Shown here one piece after another: positions 54,603-63,209 of a stretch of DNA of 64,000 nucleotides. Position 1 is the stretch's first letter. The number at the start of each line of letters is the position of its first letter. Origin of the DNA: Nocardioides sp. (GTDB lineage Bacteria; Actinomycetota; Actinomycetes; Propionibacteriales; Nocardioidaceae); NCBI RefSeq assembly GCF_014360585.1, contig NZ_JACIXG010000011.1:1-64000 (forward strand), in the 5' to 3' direction. The notes under the pieces were generated by a model. That model did no database searches, had not been told where the DNA came from, and saw nothing but the letters and a program-made list of their open reading frames with translations. Position numbers and translations under genes: made by a program.

Positions 54603-56171
54603 GTGAGGTCTGCAGTGTTTTCTCGGCTCGCGGTGACGCTGTTGGCAGCGCTCGCCCTCCTGCTGACGCCTCTCGGCGCCGCCCCTGCGCTCGGCCTGGG
54701 CGGCCTCTTCTCCGACCCCGAGGTCGAGGTCTCGATCGTCTCGCAGTCCCGTAGCGGCGTCGTGCTCGACGTCCACGGCACTGACTACGGCGGCAGGAGT
54801 CCGGGCATCGAGATCGCGCTCAACCCGGTGGGCTACTCCGGCTCGGGCACCCGGAACACGTTCGTCAAGTCGGTGCTGATCAACCCGGAGGACCCCGACG
54901 ACTGGACCTACCGGTTCACCCTCGACGCCGCTCAGGTCGCCATGCTCGACCCCGGCACGAACTACCAGATCATGACGATGCGCGGCGAGGGTCGCGACCG
55001 CTACGACAACTCCGACTCGGCGCACGCGAGCGTCCCGTTCGACTTCGACGCGCTCGCCGAGCCCGAGAGCTCACCGACCCCCGAGGAACCCTCGGCCAGC
55101 ACCGGAGGTCCGGGGTCAAGCTCCGGTTCGGGCTCGGGGTCGGAGTCGGGCTCAGGTTCCGACTCGGGGTCGGGCACCGGCGGTGGCACGTCCTCGGGGC
55201 GTGTTACCGATGGCGACCCTGCCGACGGGGCCGACGCGGACCGGAAGCCGAAGAAGAAGGCGTCGGAGAAGCCGTGGTCCGCGCCGGAGGAGCCGCCGAC
55301 GACGAGGGGCCTGGACCTCACCGGCCTGGGCGAAGCCTCCGTCGACGCCGACGACGTGATCCATGCGGAGGCCTCAGGCTTCAAACCCAACGAGACCGGC
55401 ATCAAGGTCGTCGTCTACTCGACCCCACTGGTCCTCTCGACCGATGTCAAGGCCAACGGCCGCGGCGTCGCGAAGTGGTCGGGCCGGCTGCCCAAGGACA
55501 TCGGCCTCGGCGAGCACACCCTCACCTTCCAGGGCTCGGTCGACCGCGGCATCAGGTTCGTCGTGACCGGCACCCCCAGCGACGGCGAGTGCGTCGAGAG
55601 CGGCTGCGCCCCGGCGACAGCGGCCGTCACGAAGGCGACTCCGACCGGGGACGACGGCGGTGTCGGCATGCTCACCTGGATCATCGTCGCCACCATGATC
55701 GTCCTGGCCCTGACGGCCAGTGCGGTCGCCCTGCTCGCCGGACGTCGCAAGCGCGACCAGGAGTGGGACGACCCGAGCTTTGCCCAGGCACCTCCGCGCT
55801 ATCCGCCGGACCCCCGCCAGGCATCGGCGCCTTACCCGGTCCACCCGCACCGCCAGCCGCGACCCCAGGCCCAGCACCAGGCCCAGCACCAGGCCCAGCA
55901 CCGAGACGAGGCCCCGCTCCCGCGCCGACTGTCCGCGGACCAGCAGCCGCCCCAGCGTATGCAGCGACCGCGCCCGCCGGAGCCTCGCCAACCGGAGCCA
56001 CGCCAGCCGGGTCCGCGTCAGCCGAGCCGCCGTCAGCCGACTCCCCAGCATCTGGACCCGCAACCCGCGGCTGCGCAGCAGCCAGCTCATCGCCAGCCCC
56101 GTCCGCCGGAGTCGTTCGCTCCGCCGAGCGAGCGTCAGGCCTACGAGGGCCAGCGGATCGCCAGGCGCTGA
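54603..56171 (+). CDS. Exported, membrane-anchored protein with cytosolic Pro/Gln-rich tail
   Basis: About 522 residues, not assigned to a family. Signal peptide (LAVTLLALALLLTP region), an external domain (about 40-165), a Gly/Ser/Glu low-complexity linker (SSSGSGSGSESGSGSDSGSG), a second external domain (about 230-340, beginning LDLTGLGEASVDADDVIHAEASG), one helix (MLTWIIVATMIVLALTASAV) and a 140-residue tail rich in Pro, Gln, Arg and His with QAQHQAQHQAQH and RQPEPRQPGPRQP repeats. Possibly a cell-envelope scaffold. Start GTG 54603 is a best guess; GTG 54615 is possible. Confidence 0.7.
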   Translation: MRSAVFSRLAVTLLAALALLLTPLGAAPALGLGGLFSDPEVEVSIVSQSRSGVVLDVHGTDYGGRSPGIEIALNPVGYSGSGTRNTFVKSVLINPEDPDDWTYRFTLDAAQVAMLDPGTNYQIMTMRGEGRDRYDNSDSAHASVPFDFDALAEPESSPTPEEPSASTGGPGSSSGSGSGSESGSGSDSGSGTGGGTSSGRVTDGDPADGADADRKPKKKASEKPWSAPEEPPTTRGLDLTGLGEASVDADDVIHAEASGFKPNETGIKVVVYSTPLVLSTDVKANGRGVAKWSGRLPKDIGLGEHTLTFQGSVDRGIRFVVTGTPSDGECVESGCAPATAAVTKATPTGDDGGVGMLTWIIVATMIVLALTASAVALLAGRRKRDQEWDDPSFAQAPPRYPPDPRQASAPYPVHPHRQPRPQAQHQAQHQAQHRDEAPLPRRLSADQQPPQRMQRPRPPEPRQPEPRQPGPRQPSRRQPTPQHLDPQPAAAQQPAHRQPRPPESFAPPSERQAYEGQRIARR

Positions 56172-56177
56172 CGACGG

Positions 56178-57278
56178 TCAGCCGACCAGCGACTCACCGC
56201 GGCGCACGCTCTCGGCCGGAGCCGTCGGCCACAGCGTCTCCAGCGCCGCCTCGAGGCCGGAGAGGACCGGGTCGAGATCGTCCTCGGGGAACGGCGCCGG
56301 CGCCTGCTCGCGTACGACGGCGCAGAATGCGGCGCGCTCTCCCTCCGCCTCGTGGCAGCGGACGGTCTCGGCTGATCCCTCGATCCAGCCGTCATAGCCG
56401 TCGGTGTCGCCCTTCGAGCAGGTGAGCGTCTTGGGGCACTTCCGCTGACCCGCCGACAGGTTCGGGGCGTGGACGGCGGTGACGGTGCTGCCGTCGGGGC
56501 GGGTGCCGACGACGCCGAAGGCGCCCTTGCCGTAGGCCGAGGCGTCGGCCTTCTCGAAGGAGTCGAGATCGGCGTACTCCTCGGTCTCGAGGAGGCCGGC
56601 CGCGATCGCCCCGGCGGTCAGCGCGACCTCGCCGCCACCGTTGGCGCCGGCCGAAGGAAAGCCGCTGACCTGCGCCTTCGTCATCTTCACGGTCGTCTTG
56701 GTGCCGAGGCGCGGGTCGGTCACCAGAGCAACGAGGTCGTCCACGTCCACCTCGAGGTCGAGCTTGCGAGGATCCTCGGTGATCTCCTCGCCGAGGTAAG
56801 CGGCCCGGCGCTCCTCCCCTGCGGCTCGGTGGGAGACCATCAGCTGACCGGAAGTGCCGTCGTCGGTGGCGAGATCCCAGCCGACCGTGGCGGCGCCGTT
56901 CTCGGTCTTCACCTCGACGCAGCCCGACATCCCGTCGCGGCACCAGGTCGAGAGCAGGTCGTCGTCGACCGGCCCGGCCTTGACCTCCAGCGAGCGGTCG
57001 CCTCCCCACAGGAGTACGGTGCCGACGTCGTCCTGCTCGAAGTAGCGATCGCCACCGTCGAAGGCCTCCGGCTCGACGGACACGTGCTGGAGCGTGATCG
57101 CCGCCAGCGCCTCGGGCGTCGCGGGTCGGTCGCCAGGCTTCAGGTCAGCCGGGTCGATGCTCACCGACGGCGCCGGACTGGGCTTCTCCGCGGCACCGTC
57201 GTCTGCCTCGGTCGCGCTGCTCCCGCAGCCTGCGAGCAGAAGAGCCGCCGCCAGCAGAGCCGTCCCTCGTCGTAGCAT
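56178..57278 (-). CDS. Lipoprotein of unknown function
   Basis: 366 residues. Signal peptide with lipobox LLAGC (Cys18), then an acidic/Pro-rich spacer and a domain with little similarity that I recognise. Six Cys occur in the mature part (for instance STWCRDGMSGCVEV and KCPKTLTC), suggesting disulfides, as expected outside the membrane. Start ATG 57278 has TAGATT six bases upstream, which lies at the end of the MetE-like gene, so it may have its own leaderless mRNA. The plus-strand neighbour ends six bases away. Confidence 0.8.
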   Translation of the reverse strand: MLRRGTALLAAALLLAGCGSSATEADDGAAEKPSPAPSVSIDPADLKPGDRPATPEALAAITLQHVSVEPEAFDGGDRYFEQDDVGTVLLWGGDRSLEVKAGPVDDDLLSTWCRDGMSGCVEVKTENGAATVGWDLATDDGTSGQLMVSHRAAGEERRAAYLGEEITEDPRKLDLEVDVDDLVALVTDPRLGTKTTVKMTKAQVSGFPSAGANGGGEVALTAGAIAAGLLETEEYADLDSFEKADASAYGKGAFGVVGTRPDGSTVTAVHAPNLSAGQRKCPKTLTCSKGDTDGYDGWIEGSAETVRCHEAEGERAAFCAVVREQAPAPFPEDDLDPVLSGLEAALETLWPTAPAESVRRGESLVG

Positions 57279-57287
57279 GAGCGAAAT

Positions 57288-58301
57288 CTACGCTAGGTTC
57301 CGTGCGCTCTCGGTGAGGATCCGCAACACCGTGCGCGCCCATCGCCCATCGGCACCGGCGAGGCCGCACGTGGGCGTCAGCACGATGTCGTACGCAGCGT
57401 CCAGCCCGAGCATGTCGAGCCAGCGCTCTACGGTCTCGGTGACCGCCTTGTCGGTGAGCGCGGTGCTCGTCGGCGCGAGCGCGGGAGCCACGCCGAGCGC
57501 GACCGTGTCGCCGGCCTCCAGGGCCGTGGCCAGGTCGTCGTGGTCACCGGCGGTGAGCTGGGCCAGGTCGACGCTGAGTCCCTTCGCGCCGGCCTTGCGG
57601 ATCAGGTCCAGCGGCGTCTCGGGCGCGCAGGAGTGCACCCAGGGGGTCGCGCCCTCCTCGGTGATCGCGGCCAGCACCCACTCCAGCGCCTGGGAGGCCT
57701 CGGGAAGGTCGATGCTGCGGTGCCTGCCGAACCCGGAGGCGGTCGGCACCTGGGCCTTGAGCACGGCGCTCAGCGCGGGCTCGTCGACCTGGACGATCAG
57801 GGTGTCCGCGCCGGGCAGGCGGCGGCGTACGTCCCGGACGTGGTTGCGCACGCCCTCGGCCAGCGCCTGCGCCAGATCGCGCCGGGCACCGTGGTCGGCG
57901 AGGATCTTGTCGCCGCGCGGTCGCTCGACGGTGGCCGCCAGGGTCCACGGCCCGGCGACCTGGATCTTGAACACGCCGCCCCCGGCGGTGAGCGCGGAGT
58001 CCTGGATCAGCTCCTCGACGGTGTCGAGATCCTGGGCGAGCAGGCTCCGGGCGCGCCGATGGTCGATCCCGGCCGAGCCGGAGGTGCCGGTCAGTCTCCA
58101 GCCCGCAGGCTGGAGATCGGCGTCGAGCCCGTCGAGGACCGCCAGCGCCCGGCCGGTCATGTTCGCGATCGCGCCGCGCGCGGGCAGCTCGGGCAGATGA
58201 GGGAGATCGGTGAGCTCACCGAGCACGACGCGGCAGGCCTCGGCGTAGTTGCTCTGCCCGTTGTCTTGGCTAGGCATGGAGCCGACTCCGGTCGCTCTCA
58301 T
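57288..58301 (-). CDS. Short MetE-like (core methionine synthase family) protein
   Basis: 337 residues matching the C-terminal catalytic domain of cobalamin-independent methionine synthase and lacking the N-terminal folate-binding half. Family elements are [21 protein letters not shown] and [14 protein letters not shown]. Zinc ligands His223, Cys225 and Cys312 are present; the usual Glu is replaced by Asp245 in LSVDLAQL. Core MetE proteins of other bacteria can use methylcobalamin in place of methyltetrahydrofolate. It is coupled to mnmA (ATGA overlap) and near the cysteine desulfurase, a sulfur-related context. Its methyl donor is not known. Confidence 0.8.
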   Translation of the reverse strand: MRATGVGSMPSQDNGQSNYAEACRVVLGELTDLPHLPELPARGAIANMTGRALAVLDGLDADLQPAGWRLTGTSGSAGIDHRRARSLLAQDLDTVEELIQDSALTAGGGVFKIQVAGPWTLAATVERPRGDKILADHGARRDLAQALAEGVRNHVRDVRRRLPGADTLIVQVDEPALSAVLKAQVPTASGFGRHRSIDLPEASQALEWVLAAITEEGATPWVHSCAPETPLDLIRKAGAKGLSVDLAQLTAGDHDDLATALEAGDTVALGVAPALAPTSTALTDKAVTETVERWLDMLGLDAAYDIVLTPTCGLAGADGRWARTVLRILTESARNLA

Positions 58302-59410
58302 GCGAGAGCCACCCGCCGGGTCGAGGAGATGGTGGCCGAGCCGACGACACGGGTGCCGTCGTAGATGACCGCGGCCTGGCCCGGCGCGATGCCGTAGGCC
58401 GGGTCGAGCAGCTCGATCTCGACGTCATCGCCGGTGACGGTCACCCGGGCCCGATGCTCGTCGCCGTGGGCGCGCAGCTGGACCGTGCCCTCCAGCTCCC
58501 CTTCGGGCGCGCGGCCGGCCCAGCGCGGGCGGATACCGGAGAGCCCGTCGACGGCCAGGTGCTCCCTAGGGCCGACGGTGACGGTGCCGGAGACGGGCTC
58601 GATGTCGAGCACGAACCGGGGCTTCCCGTCGGGCGCGGGCTTGCCGAGGCGGAGGCCCTTGCGCTGCCCGATCGTGTAGGCGTACGTCCCCTGGTGCTCG
58701 CCCAGGACGTCGCCGGACTCGTCGACGATCGGCCCGGACTGGTTGGGCGCCCGGTCACCGAGCTTCTCGCGCAGCCAGCCGGCGTTGTCGCCGTCGGCGA
58801 CGAAGCAGATGTCATGGGAGTCGGGCTTGTCGGCGACGAGGAGACCGCGACGGGCCGCCTCCTCGCGCACCAGCGGCTTGGGCGTATCCCCCAGAGGGAA
58901 CATCGAGTGCTCGAGCTGAGCCTGGTCGAGCACGCCGAGGACATAGGACTGGTCCTTGCCGCCGTCGACGGCACGATGCAGCTCGACCAGCCCGTCGTCG
59001 CTCTTGCGGAGCGTCGCGTAGTGGCCGGTCGCGACCGCGTCGAAGCCGAGCGCGAGCGCGCGGTCGAGCACGGCGGCGAACTTGATCTTCTCGTTGCAGC
59101 GCAGGCACGGGTTGGGTGTGCGTCCCTCGGAGTACTCCGACATGAAGTCCTCGACCACGTCGTCGTGGAAGCGGTCGGAGAGGTCCCAGACGTAGAACGG
59201 GATGCCGATCACATCGGCGGCACGGCGGGCGTCGTTGGAGTCCTCGATCGTGCAGCACCCGCGCGCGCCGGAGCGGTAGGAGGCCGGGTTGCGCGAGAGC
59301 GCCAGGTGGACGCCGGTGACGTCGTGGCCCGCTTCCTTCGCGCGTGCGGCGGCGACGGCGGAGTCCACTCCCCCGGACATGGCGGCGACGACTCTCATCC
59401 CGGTTCCCAT
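58298..59410 (-). CDS. mnmA: tRNA-specific 2-thiouridylase
   Basis: 370-residue 2-thiouridylase, which modifies U34 of tRNA(Lys, Glu, Gln). PP-loop [14 protein letters not shown]; nucleophile Cys in [12 protein letters not shown] and second catalytic Cys in [12 protein letters not shown]-terminal beta domain with [10 protein letters not shown]. Sulfur probably comes from the cysteine desulfurase encoded just upstream, whose stop shares one base with the ATG 59410 (TGATG). A second in-frame ATG at 59398 ([10 protein letters not shown]) is possible. The MetE-like gene overlaps its stop. Confidence 0.95.
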   Translation of the reverse strand: MGTGMRVVAAMSGGVDSAVAAARAKEAGHDVTGVHLALSRNPASYRSGARGCCTIEDSNDARRAADVIGIPFYVWDLSDRFHDDVVEDFMSEYSEGRTPNPCLRCNEKIKFAAVLDRALALGFDAVATGHYATLRKSDDGLVELHRAVDGGKDQSYVLGVLDQAQLEHSMFPLGDTPKPLVREEAARRGLLVADKPDSHDICFVADGDNAGWLREKLGDRAPNQSGPIVDESGDVLGEHQGTYAYTIGQRKGLRLGKPAPDGKPRFVLDIEPVSGTVTVGPREHLAVDGLSGIRPRWAGRAPEGELEGTVQLRAHGDEHRARVTVTGDDVEIELLDPAYGIAPGQAAVIYDGTRVVGSATISSTRRVALA

Positions 59411-60594
59411 CAGCGCTGCAGCCCCGCCGCGCGGCCGCGCTCGACGGCAGGTCCGATCGCCGCGCCAAGCCGGTCCACGTCCTCGGCGGTGGTCGTGTGG
59501 CCGAGCGAGAAGCGCAGCGAGGAGCGCGCCTGCTCGTCGGTCTGGCCCATCGCGAGGAGCACGTGAGAGGCCTGAGGTACGCCGGCAGAGCACGCCGCAC
59601 CGGTCGAGCACTCGACCCCGGCGGCGTCGAGCAGCATCAGCAGCGAGTCGCCCTCGCAGCCGGGGAACGCGATCTGGGCGTTGTTGGGCAGCCGGTCGCG
59701 GCCCAGCGGCGGACCGTTCAGATGCGTGTCCGGCACCGTGGCGAGCACCTGCTCGACCAGTCGGTCGCGCAGCTCACCGACCCGGATCGCGTACGCCTCC
59801 TGCTCCTTGACCGCGAGCTCGACGGCCGCCGCGAAGCCGGCGATGGCCGCGGTCGCGTGGGTGCCGCTGCGTACGTCTCGCTCCTGGCCGCCGCCGTGGA
59901 CCAGCGCGGTCAGCTCGAGCTCGCGGCGCACGACCAGCGCGCCCGCGCCGACCGGGCCGCCGAGCTTGTGGCCCGTCAGGGAGAGCGCGTCGACACCGCT
60001 GGACGCGAAGTCGACCGGCACCGCGCCGACCGCCTGGACGGCGTCGGTGTGGACCGGGATCCCGTACTCGGAGGCGATCGCAGCGATCTCAGGGACGGGC
60101 TGGAGCGTGCCGACCTCGTTGTTGGCCCACATCACCGAGATGACCGCGACCGAGGCCGGGTCGCGTTCGATCGCCTCTCTCATCGCGGCCAGGTCGAGAC
60201 GACCGGTGGCGTCGCAGCCGACGAGCTCGACCTCGGCACCTTCGGTCGTCTCCAGCCAGTGCAGCGGGTCGAGCACGGCGTGGTGCTCGACGGTGGAGGA
60301 CAGGATCCGGGTGCGTGCGGGGTCCTGGCCGCGCCGGGCCCAGAAGGCGCCCTTGAGGGCCAGGTTGTCGGCCTCGGTGCCGCCGGAGGTGAAGACGACC
60401 TCGCCAGGACGGGAGCCGAGCGCCGCGGCGATCCGTTCGCGGGACTCCTCCAGCATCCGTCGGGCACGGCGCCCCGATGCGTGCAGCGAGCTCGCGTTGC
60501 CGACCAGCGCCAGCTCCGCGGTCATCGCCTCGATCGCCGCCGGGGCCATGGGCGTGGTGGCGGCGTGGTCCAGGTAGACGGTCCGGGGGTTCAT
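59410..60594 (-). CDS. Cysteine desulfurase
   Basis: 394-residue NifS/IscS-type PLP enzyme. N-terminus [21 protein letters not shown] phosphate contacts [13 protein letters not shown], Schiff-base Lys in [12 protein letters not shown] and catalytic Cys in [12 protein letters not shown]. It feeds persulfide sulfur to MnmA in this operon, and possibly to Fe-S assembly; no IscU or SufU is next to it. ATG 60594; TACCCT nine bases upstream could be a -10 for a near-leaderless mRNA. Confidence 0.94.
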   Translation of the reverse strand: MNPRTVYLDHAATTPMAPAAIEAMTAELALVGNASSLHASGRRARRMLEESRERIAAALGSRPGEVVFTSGGTEADNLALKGAFWARRGQDPARTRILSSTVEHHAVLDPLHWLETTEGAEVELVGCDATGRLDLAAMREAIERDPASVAVISVMWANNEVGTLQPVPEIAAIASEYGIPVHTDAVQAVGAVPVDFASSGVDALSLTGHKLGGPVGAGALVVRRELELTALVHGGGQERDVRSGTHATAAIAGFAAAVELAVKEQEAYAIRVGELRDRLVEQVLATVPDTHLNGPPLGRDRLPNNAQIAFPGCEGDSLLMLLDAAGVECSTGAACSAGVPQASHVLLAMGQTDEQARSSLRFSLGHTTTAEDVDRLGAAIGPAVERGRAAGLQR

Positions 60595-60705
60595 CGTCTA
60601 CCAAGGGTACGGCGCACCTGGCCTCCCCCACGAACCGCGGGGGCTGTGCTCGTGCGCGGCCCGGGCGCTACCTCGCGTTCACCTCGGATACCTACGTTTC
60701 GTGCC

Positions 60706-61596
60706 ATGTCCCAGGAATTCCGCGAGTACATCGACAACCTGATCACCGAGGGCCACACGATCGGTGAGGACCACGACGACGACCCGGTGCTCCTGGACCC
60801 GGCCGGCCGTGCAGTCGACACGTGGCGCGAGAACTACCCCTACAACGAGCGGATCGCACGCGAGGTCTACGACGAGCAGAAGTACCTTCTCCAGGTGGAG
60901 CTGCTGAAGTTCCAGCGCTGGAACGACCGCGTCGGCGGGAAGCACGTGCTGATCTTCGAAGGCCGGGACGCGGCCGGCAAGGGCGGCACGATCAAGCGGT
61001 TCATGGAGCACCTCAACCCCCGCTACGCCCGCACGGTGGCGCTGTCCAAGCCGTCCGACCGCGAGTCGCAGCAGTGGTTCTTCCAGCGCTACGTCCAGCA
61101 TCTGCCCACCGCCGGCGAGATGGTCCTCTTCGACCGATCCTGGTACAACCGCGCCGGCGTCGAGCGGGTGATGGGCTTCGCCTCCGACGAGGAGTACGAG
61201 CAGTTCATGCACCAGGTGCCGCTCTTCGAGCAGATGCTCGTCGACTCCGGCATCACGCTCACCAAGTTCTGGTTCTCGGTCGCCCGCTCGGAGCAGCGGA
61301 CCCGCTTCATCATCCGCCAGATCGACCCGGTGCGACAGTGGAAGCTCTCCCCGATCGACGTGCAGTCGCTGGAGAGGTGGGACTCCTACACCGCTGCCAA
61401 GGAGGAGATGTTCCGCCGCACCGACACCGACTGGGCACCCTGGACCACCATCAAGTCCAACGACAAGAAGCGCGCCCGGCTCAACGCGATGCGCCACTTC
61501 CTCGCCAACCACGACTACGACGACAAGGACCCCGACATCATCGGCACCCCCGACCCGCTCATCGTCCGACGTGGCGTCGAGGCCGTCGACGACTGA
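60706..61596 (+). CDS. ppk2: Polyphosphate kinase 2 (PPK2)
   Basis: 296 residues, class I-type PPK2 (nucleoside diphosphate phosphorylation by polyphosphate). Walker A EGRDAAGKGGTI (about residues 85-96), lid region ALSKPSDRESQQWFFQRYV, and Walker B LFDRSWYNRAGVE (Asp143). Length is usual for single-domain PPK2. ATG 60706 has TACGTT seven bases upstream (leaderless). Convergent with the APH-like gene, with stops 15 bases apart. Confidence 0.94.
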   Translation: MSQEFREYIDNLITEGHTIGEDHDDDPVLLDPAGRAVDTWRENYPYNERIAREVYDEQKYLLQVELLKFQRWNDRVGGKHVLIFEGRDAAGKGGTIKRFMEHLNPRYARTVALSKPSDRESQQWFFQRYVQHLPTAGEMVLFDRSWYNRAGVERVMGFASDEEYEQFMHQVPLFEQMLVDSGITLTKFWFSVARSEQRTRFIIRQIDPVRQWKLSPIDVQSLERWDSYTAAKEEMFRRTDTDWAPWTTIKSNDKKRARLNAMRHFLANHDYDDKDPDIIGTPDPLIVRRGVEAVDD

Positions 61597-61611
61597 GCGT
61601 CGGCCCCTCGG

Positions 61612-62430
61612 TCATCCTGACCACGTCATCCCCGTCAGGTACGCCTCGATCACGTCCTCGAACACTACGGCATCGTCCTGGCTCAGCGGCAGAACCGACT
61701 CGTACGCCGCGACGAACGCCCCACGCACGTCGGCCGGTGTCGGTGACCAGCCGTGATAGCGAGTCCCGAGGAGCACCGCCGCTCGGGCGAGGTCATCCAT
61801 CCGCCGCCGGTACCCGGCCTCCTCCAGATCCAGGACCGCCGCGATCCTGCCGTCCGCCCACAGGATGTTGGCCGATCTGAAGTCGTTGCCGACCAGCTGC
61901 GTACGCGGGGCCTTCGGCTCCTCGGTGGGGATCGCGTCCGGGTAGTCGGCCATCGCTGCATGCATCGTCGCGAGCATCTCCCCCGCCGCCTGCACCTGCG
62001 CAGGGTCGGCGATGTCCAACAGGTCTCCGTCGACCACGTTCTGCAGGCCGAGCGAGAAACCATCGACCTCGACCTGGACCCTGCCGTCCGTCGCTGGCAG
62101 CGGAGCCGAGACCGGCACCCCACGTTCGTCGAGCCACGATGTGAGCCGTGCGATCGCCGCGAGGCGAGCGAACACCGACTGACGCATCGACCACTTGGCG
62201 ATCATCCGCCGCCCGTCGACGACGAGCCACGCCAAACAGTTGGCGTCGCTGATGACCAGCCGCTCGCAGGCCTCAACCCGGAGCCCCCAGTGATCGGCGA
62301 GTACGCCGTTCAGCCAGTCCACCGCACCGTCCGCCGATGCGAATCCGAACCGATCCGTCAGCGCGGCGGCCGGATCAGTTGACTCCCACAGCATGCTGAT
62401 CGGCGGCTTCACGTCATGGGGGTCCGACAT
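61612..62430 (-). CDS. Aminoglycoside phosphotransferase-like kinase
   Basis: 272-residue APH-fold protein. The catalytic loop is LVGNDFRSANILW: Asp and Asn are kept but the usual His is replaced. The metal-binding Asp is in AAVLDLEEAG, though the DFG-like element is degenerate. The N-terminal beta lobe has CLAWLVVDGRRMIAKWS, with a possible ATP-lysine. Phosphorylation of a small molecule (antibiotic, homoserine, choline or other) is possible; a resistance role is not shown. ATG 62430 is preferred. Confidence 0.78.
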   Translation of the reverse strand: MSDPHDVKPPISMLWESTDPAAALTDRFGFASADGAVDWLNGVLADHWGLRVEACERLVISDANCLAWLVVDGRRMIAKWSMRQSVFARLAAIARLTSWLDERGVPVSAPLPATDGRVQVEVDGFSLGLQNVVDGDLLDIADPAQVQAAGEMLATMHAAMADYPDAIPTEEPKAPRTQLVGNDFRSANILWADGRIAAVLDLEEAGYRRRMDDLARAAVLLGTRYHGWSPTPADVRGAFVAAYESVLPLSQDDAVVFEDVIEAYLTGMTWSG

Positions 62431-63209
62431 GCGCGCAGTCAAGCACGTGGGGTGTCGGTGATTGGGGGTGTCACATGCTGCTCTTGTTTGTTGGGTTGGG
62501 GCCGCCGACCCTGTATTGGATGGTGTGTGTTCACGCCGAATCCCGGAGTCAAGGCGATGTATCGATCTTGTCGAGATGACGGCCTTCGGCCGCCGGCTTC
62601 GCCGGTCGCCTGCGGCGATCCTTGACACCGTGATCCGGCGAGAATTTTGGCTGTATATCGGATCGGCGGCGGGGTATGGCGCAGCGAGTTCGGGTCGCGT
62701 ACGGGCTTGGGGTCCGGGGTGGCCGGTCCTACCAAGGGAGATCTGCGCGGGCGCTGTACTAGCCGATGACACCTTGTGAATCGTTCACAAGGCCGCCTGA
62801 ACCGGCGGACGACCCACAGGACGGGGTTTCCCCAATGCTTCGCACCGTCCCCCACCCCAACGCAATTTCCCCACCCTCCGGAGCGTGGGGAAGTTGCGTT
62901 GGACTGGGGAAAGATCCGCACGCGTGGGGAAGCTCCGCCGGCTCAGGAGAATCAGGCCGTACGGGCGGCCAGGGCCCGAGGAGTCATGGCCGCGGTGGGC
63001 CATGGCAGGAGGGCGATGACAGGAGGGCGTAAATCATTTCACGCTCCGGCTGATGGCGTCGACGAGATCCGAACCCTTGACGCGACGTCACCCAGGCCCA
63101 CCTCGATGACGCAAGCGGAGCCACCGCTTGCACAGGGCAGGCGAAAGTGCCCCGCGCAGGCGGGGTCTTGGCCGGATGGCCGTGGCGGGGTGGTCTCGAC
63201 GCGCCCGAT
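62431..63209. other. 779-bp gap with inverted repeat next to the HNH gene
   Basis: No convincing gene: frames on both strands have unlike-gene composition and no ribosome sites. Features seen are an inverted repeat with 18-bp arms and one mismatch (62857-62874 and 62885-62902, CCAACGCAATTTCCCCAC), a further GTGGGGAA copy at about 62926, and a set of small palindromes at 62580-62640 (GGCCTTCGGCC, CCGGCTTCGCCGG). The lower coding potential fits a repeat-rich region beside a DUF222/HNH gene. Confidence 0.5.

Noticed and set aside
55866..55905. Tandem 12-base repeat as a separate mobile or regulatory repeat
   Set aside because: It is coding low-complexity sequence (QAQH units) in the tail of the exported protein.
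59344..61596. 750-codon plus-strand frame reaching into PPK2
   Set aside because: Everything before ATG 60706 is antisense to the cysteine desulfurase and mnmA and lacks protein-like composition.
62462..62779. 105-codon frame in the gap before the HNH gene
   Set aside because: No ribosome site, atypical composition and overlapping palindromes; no recognisable domain.
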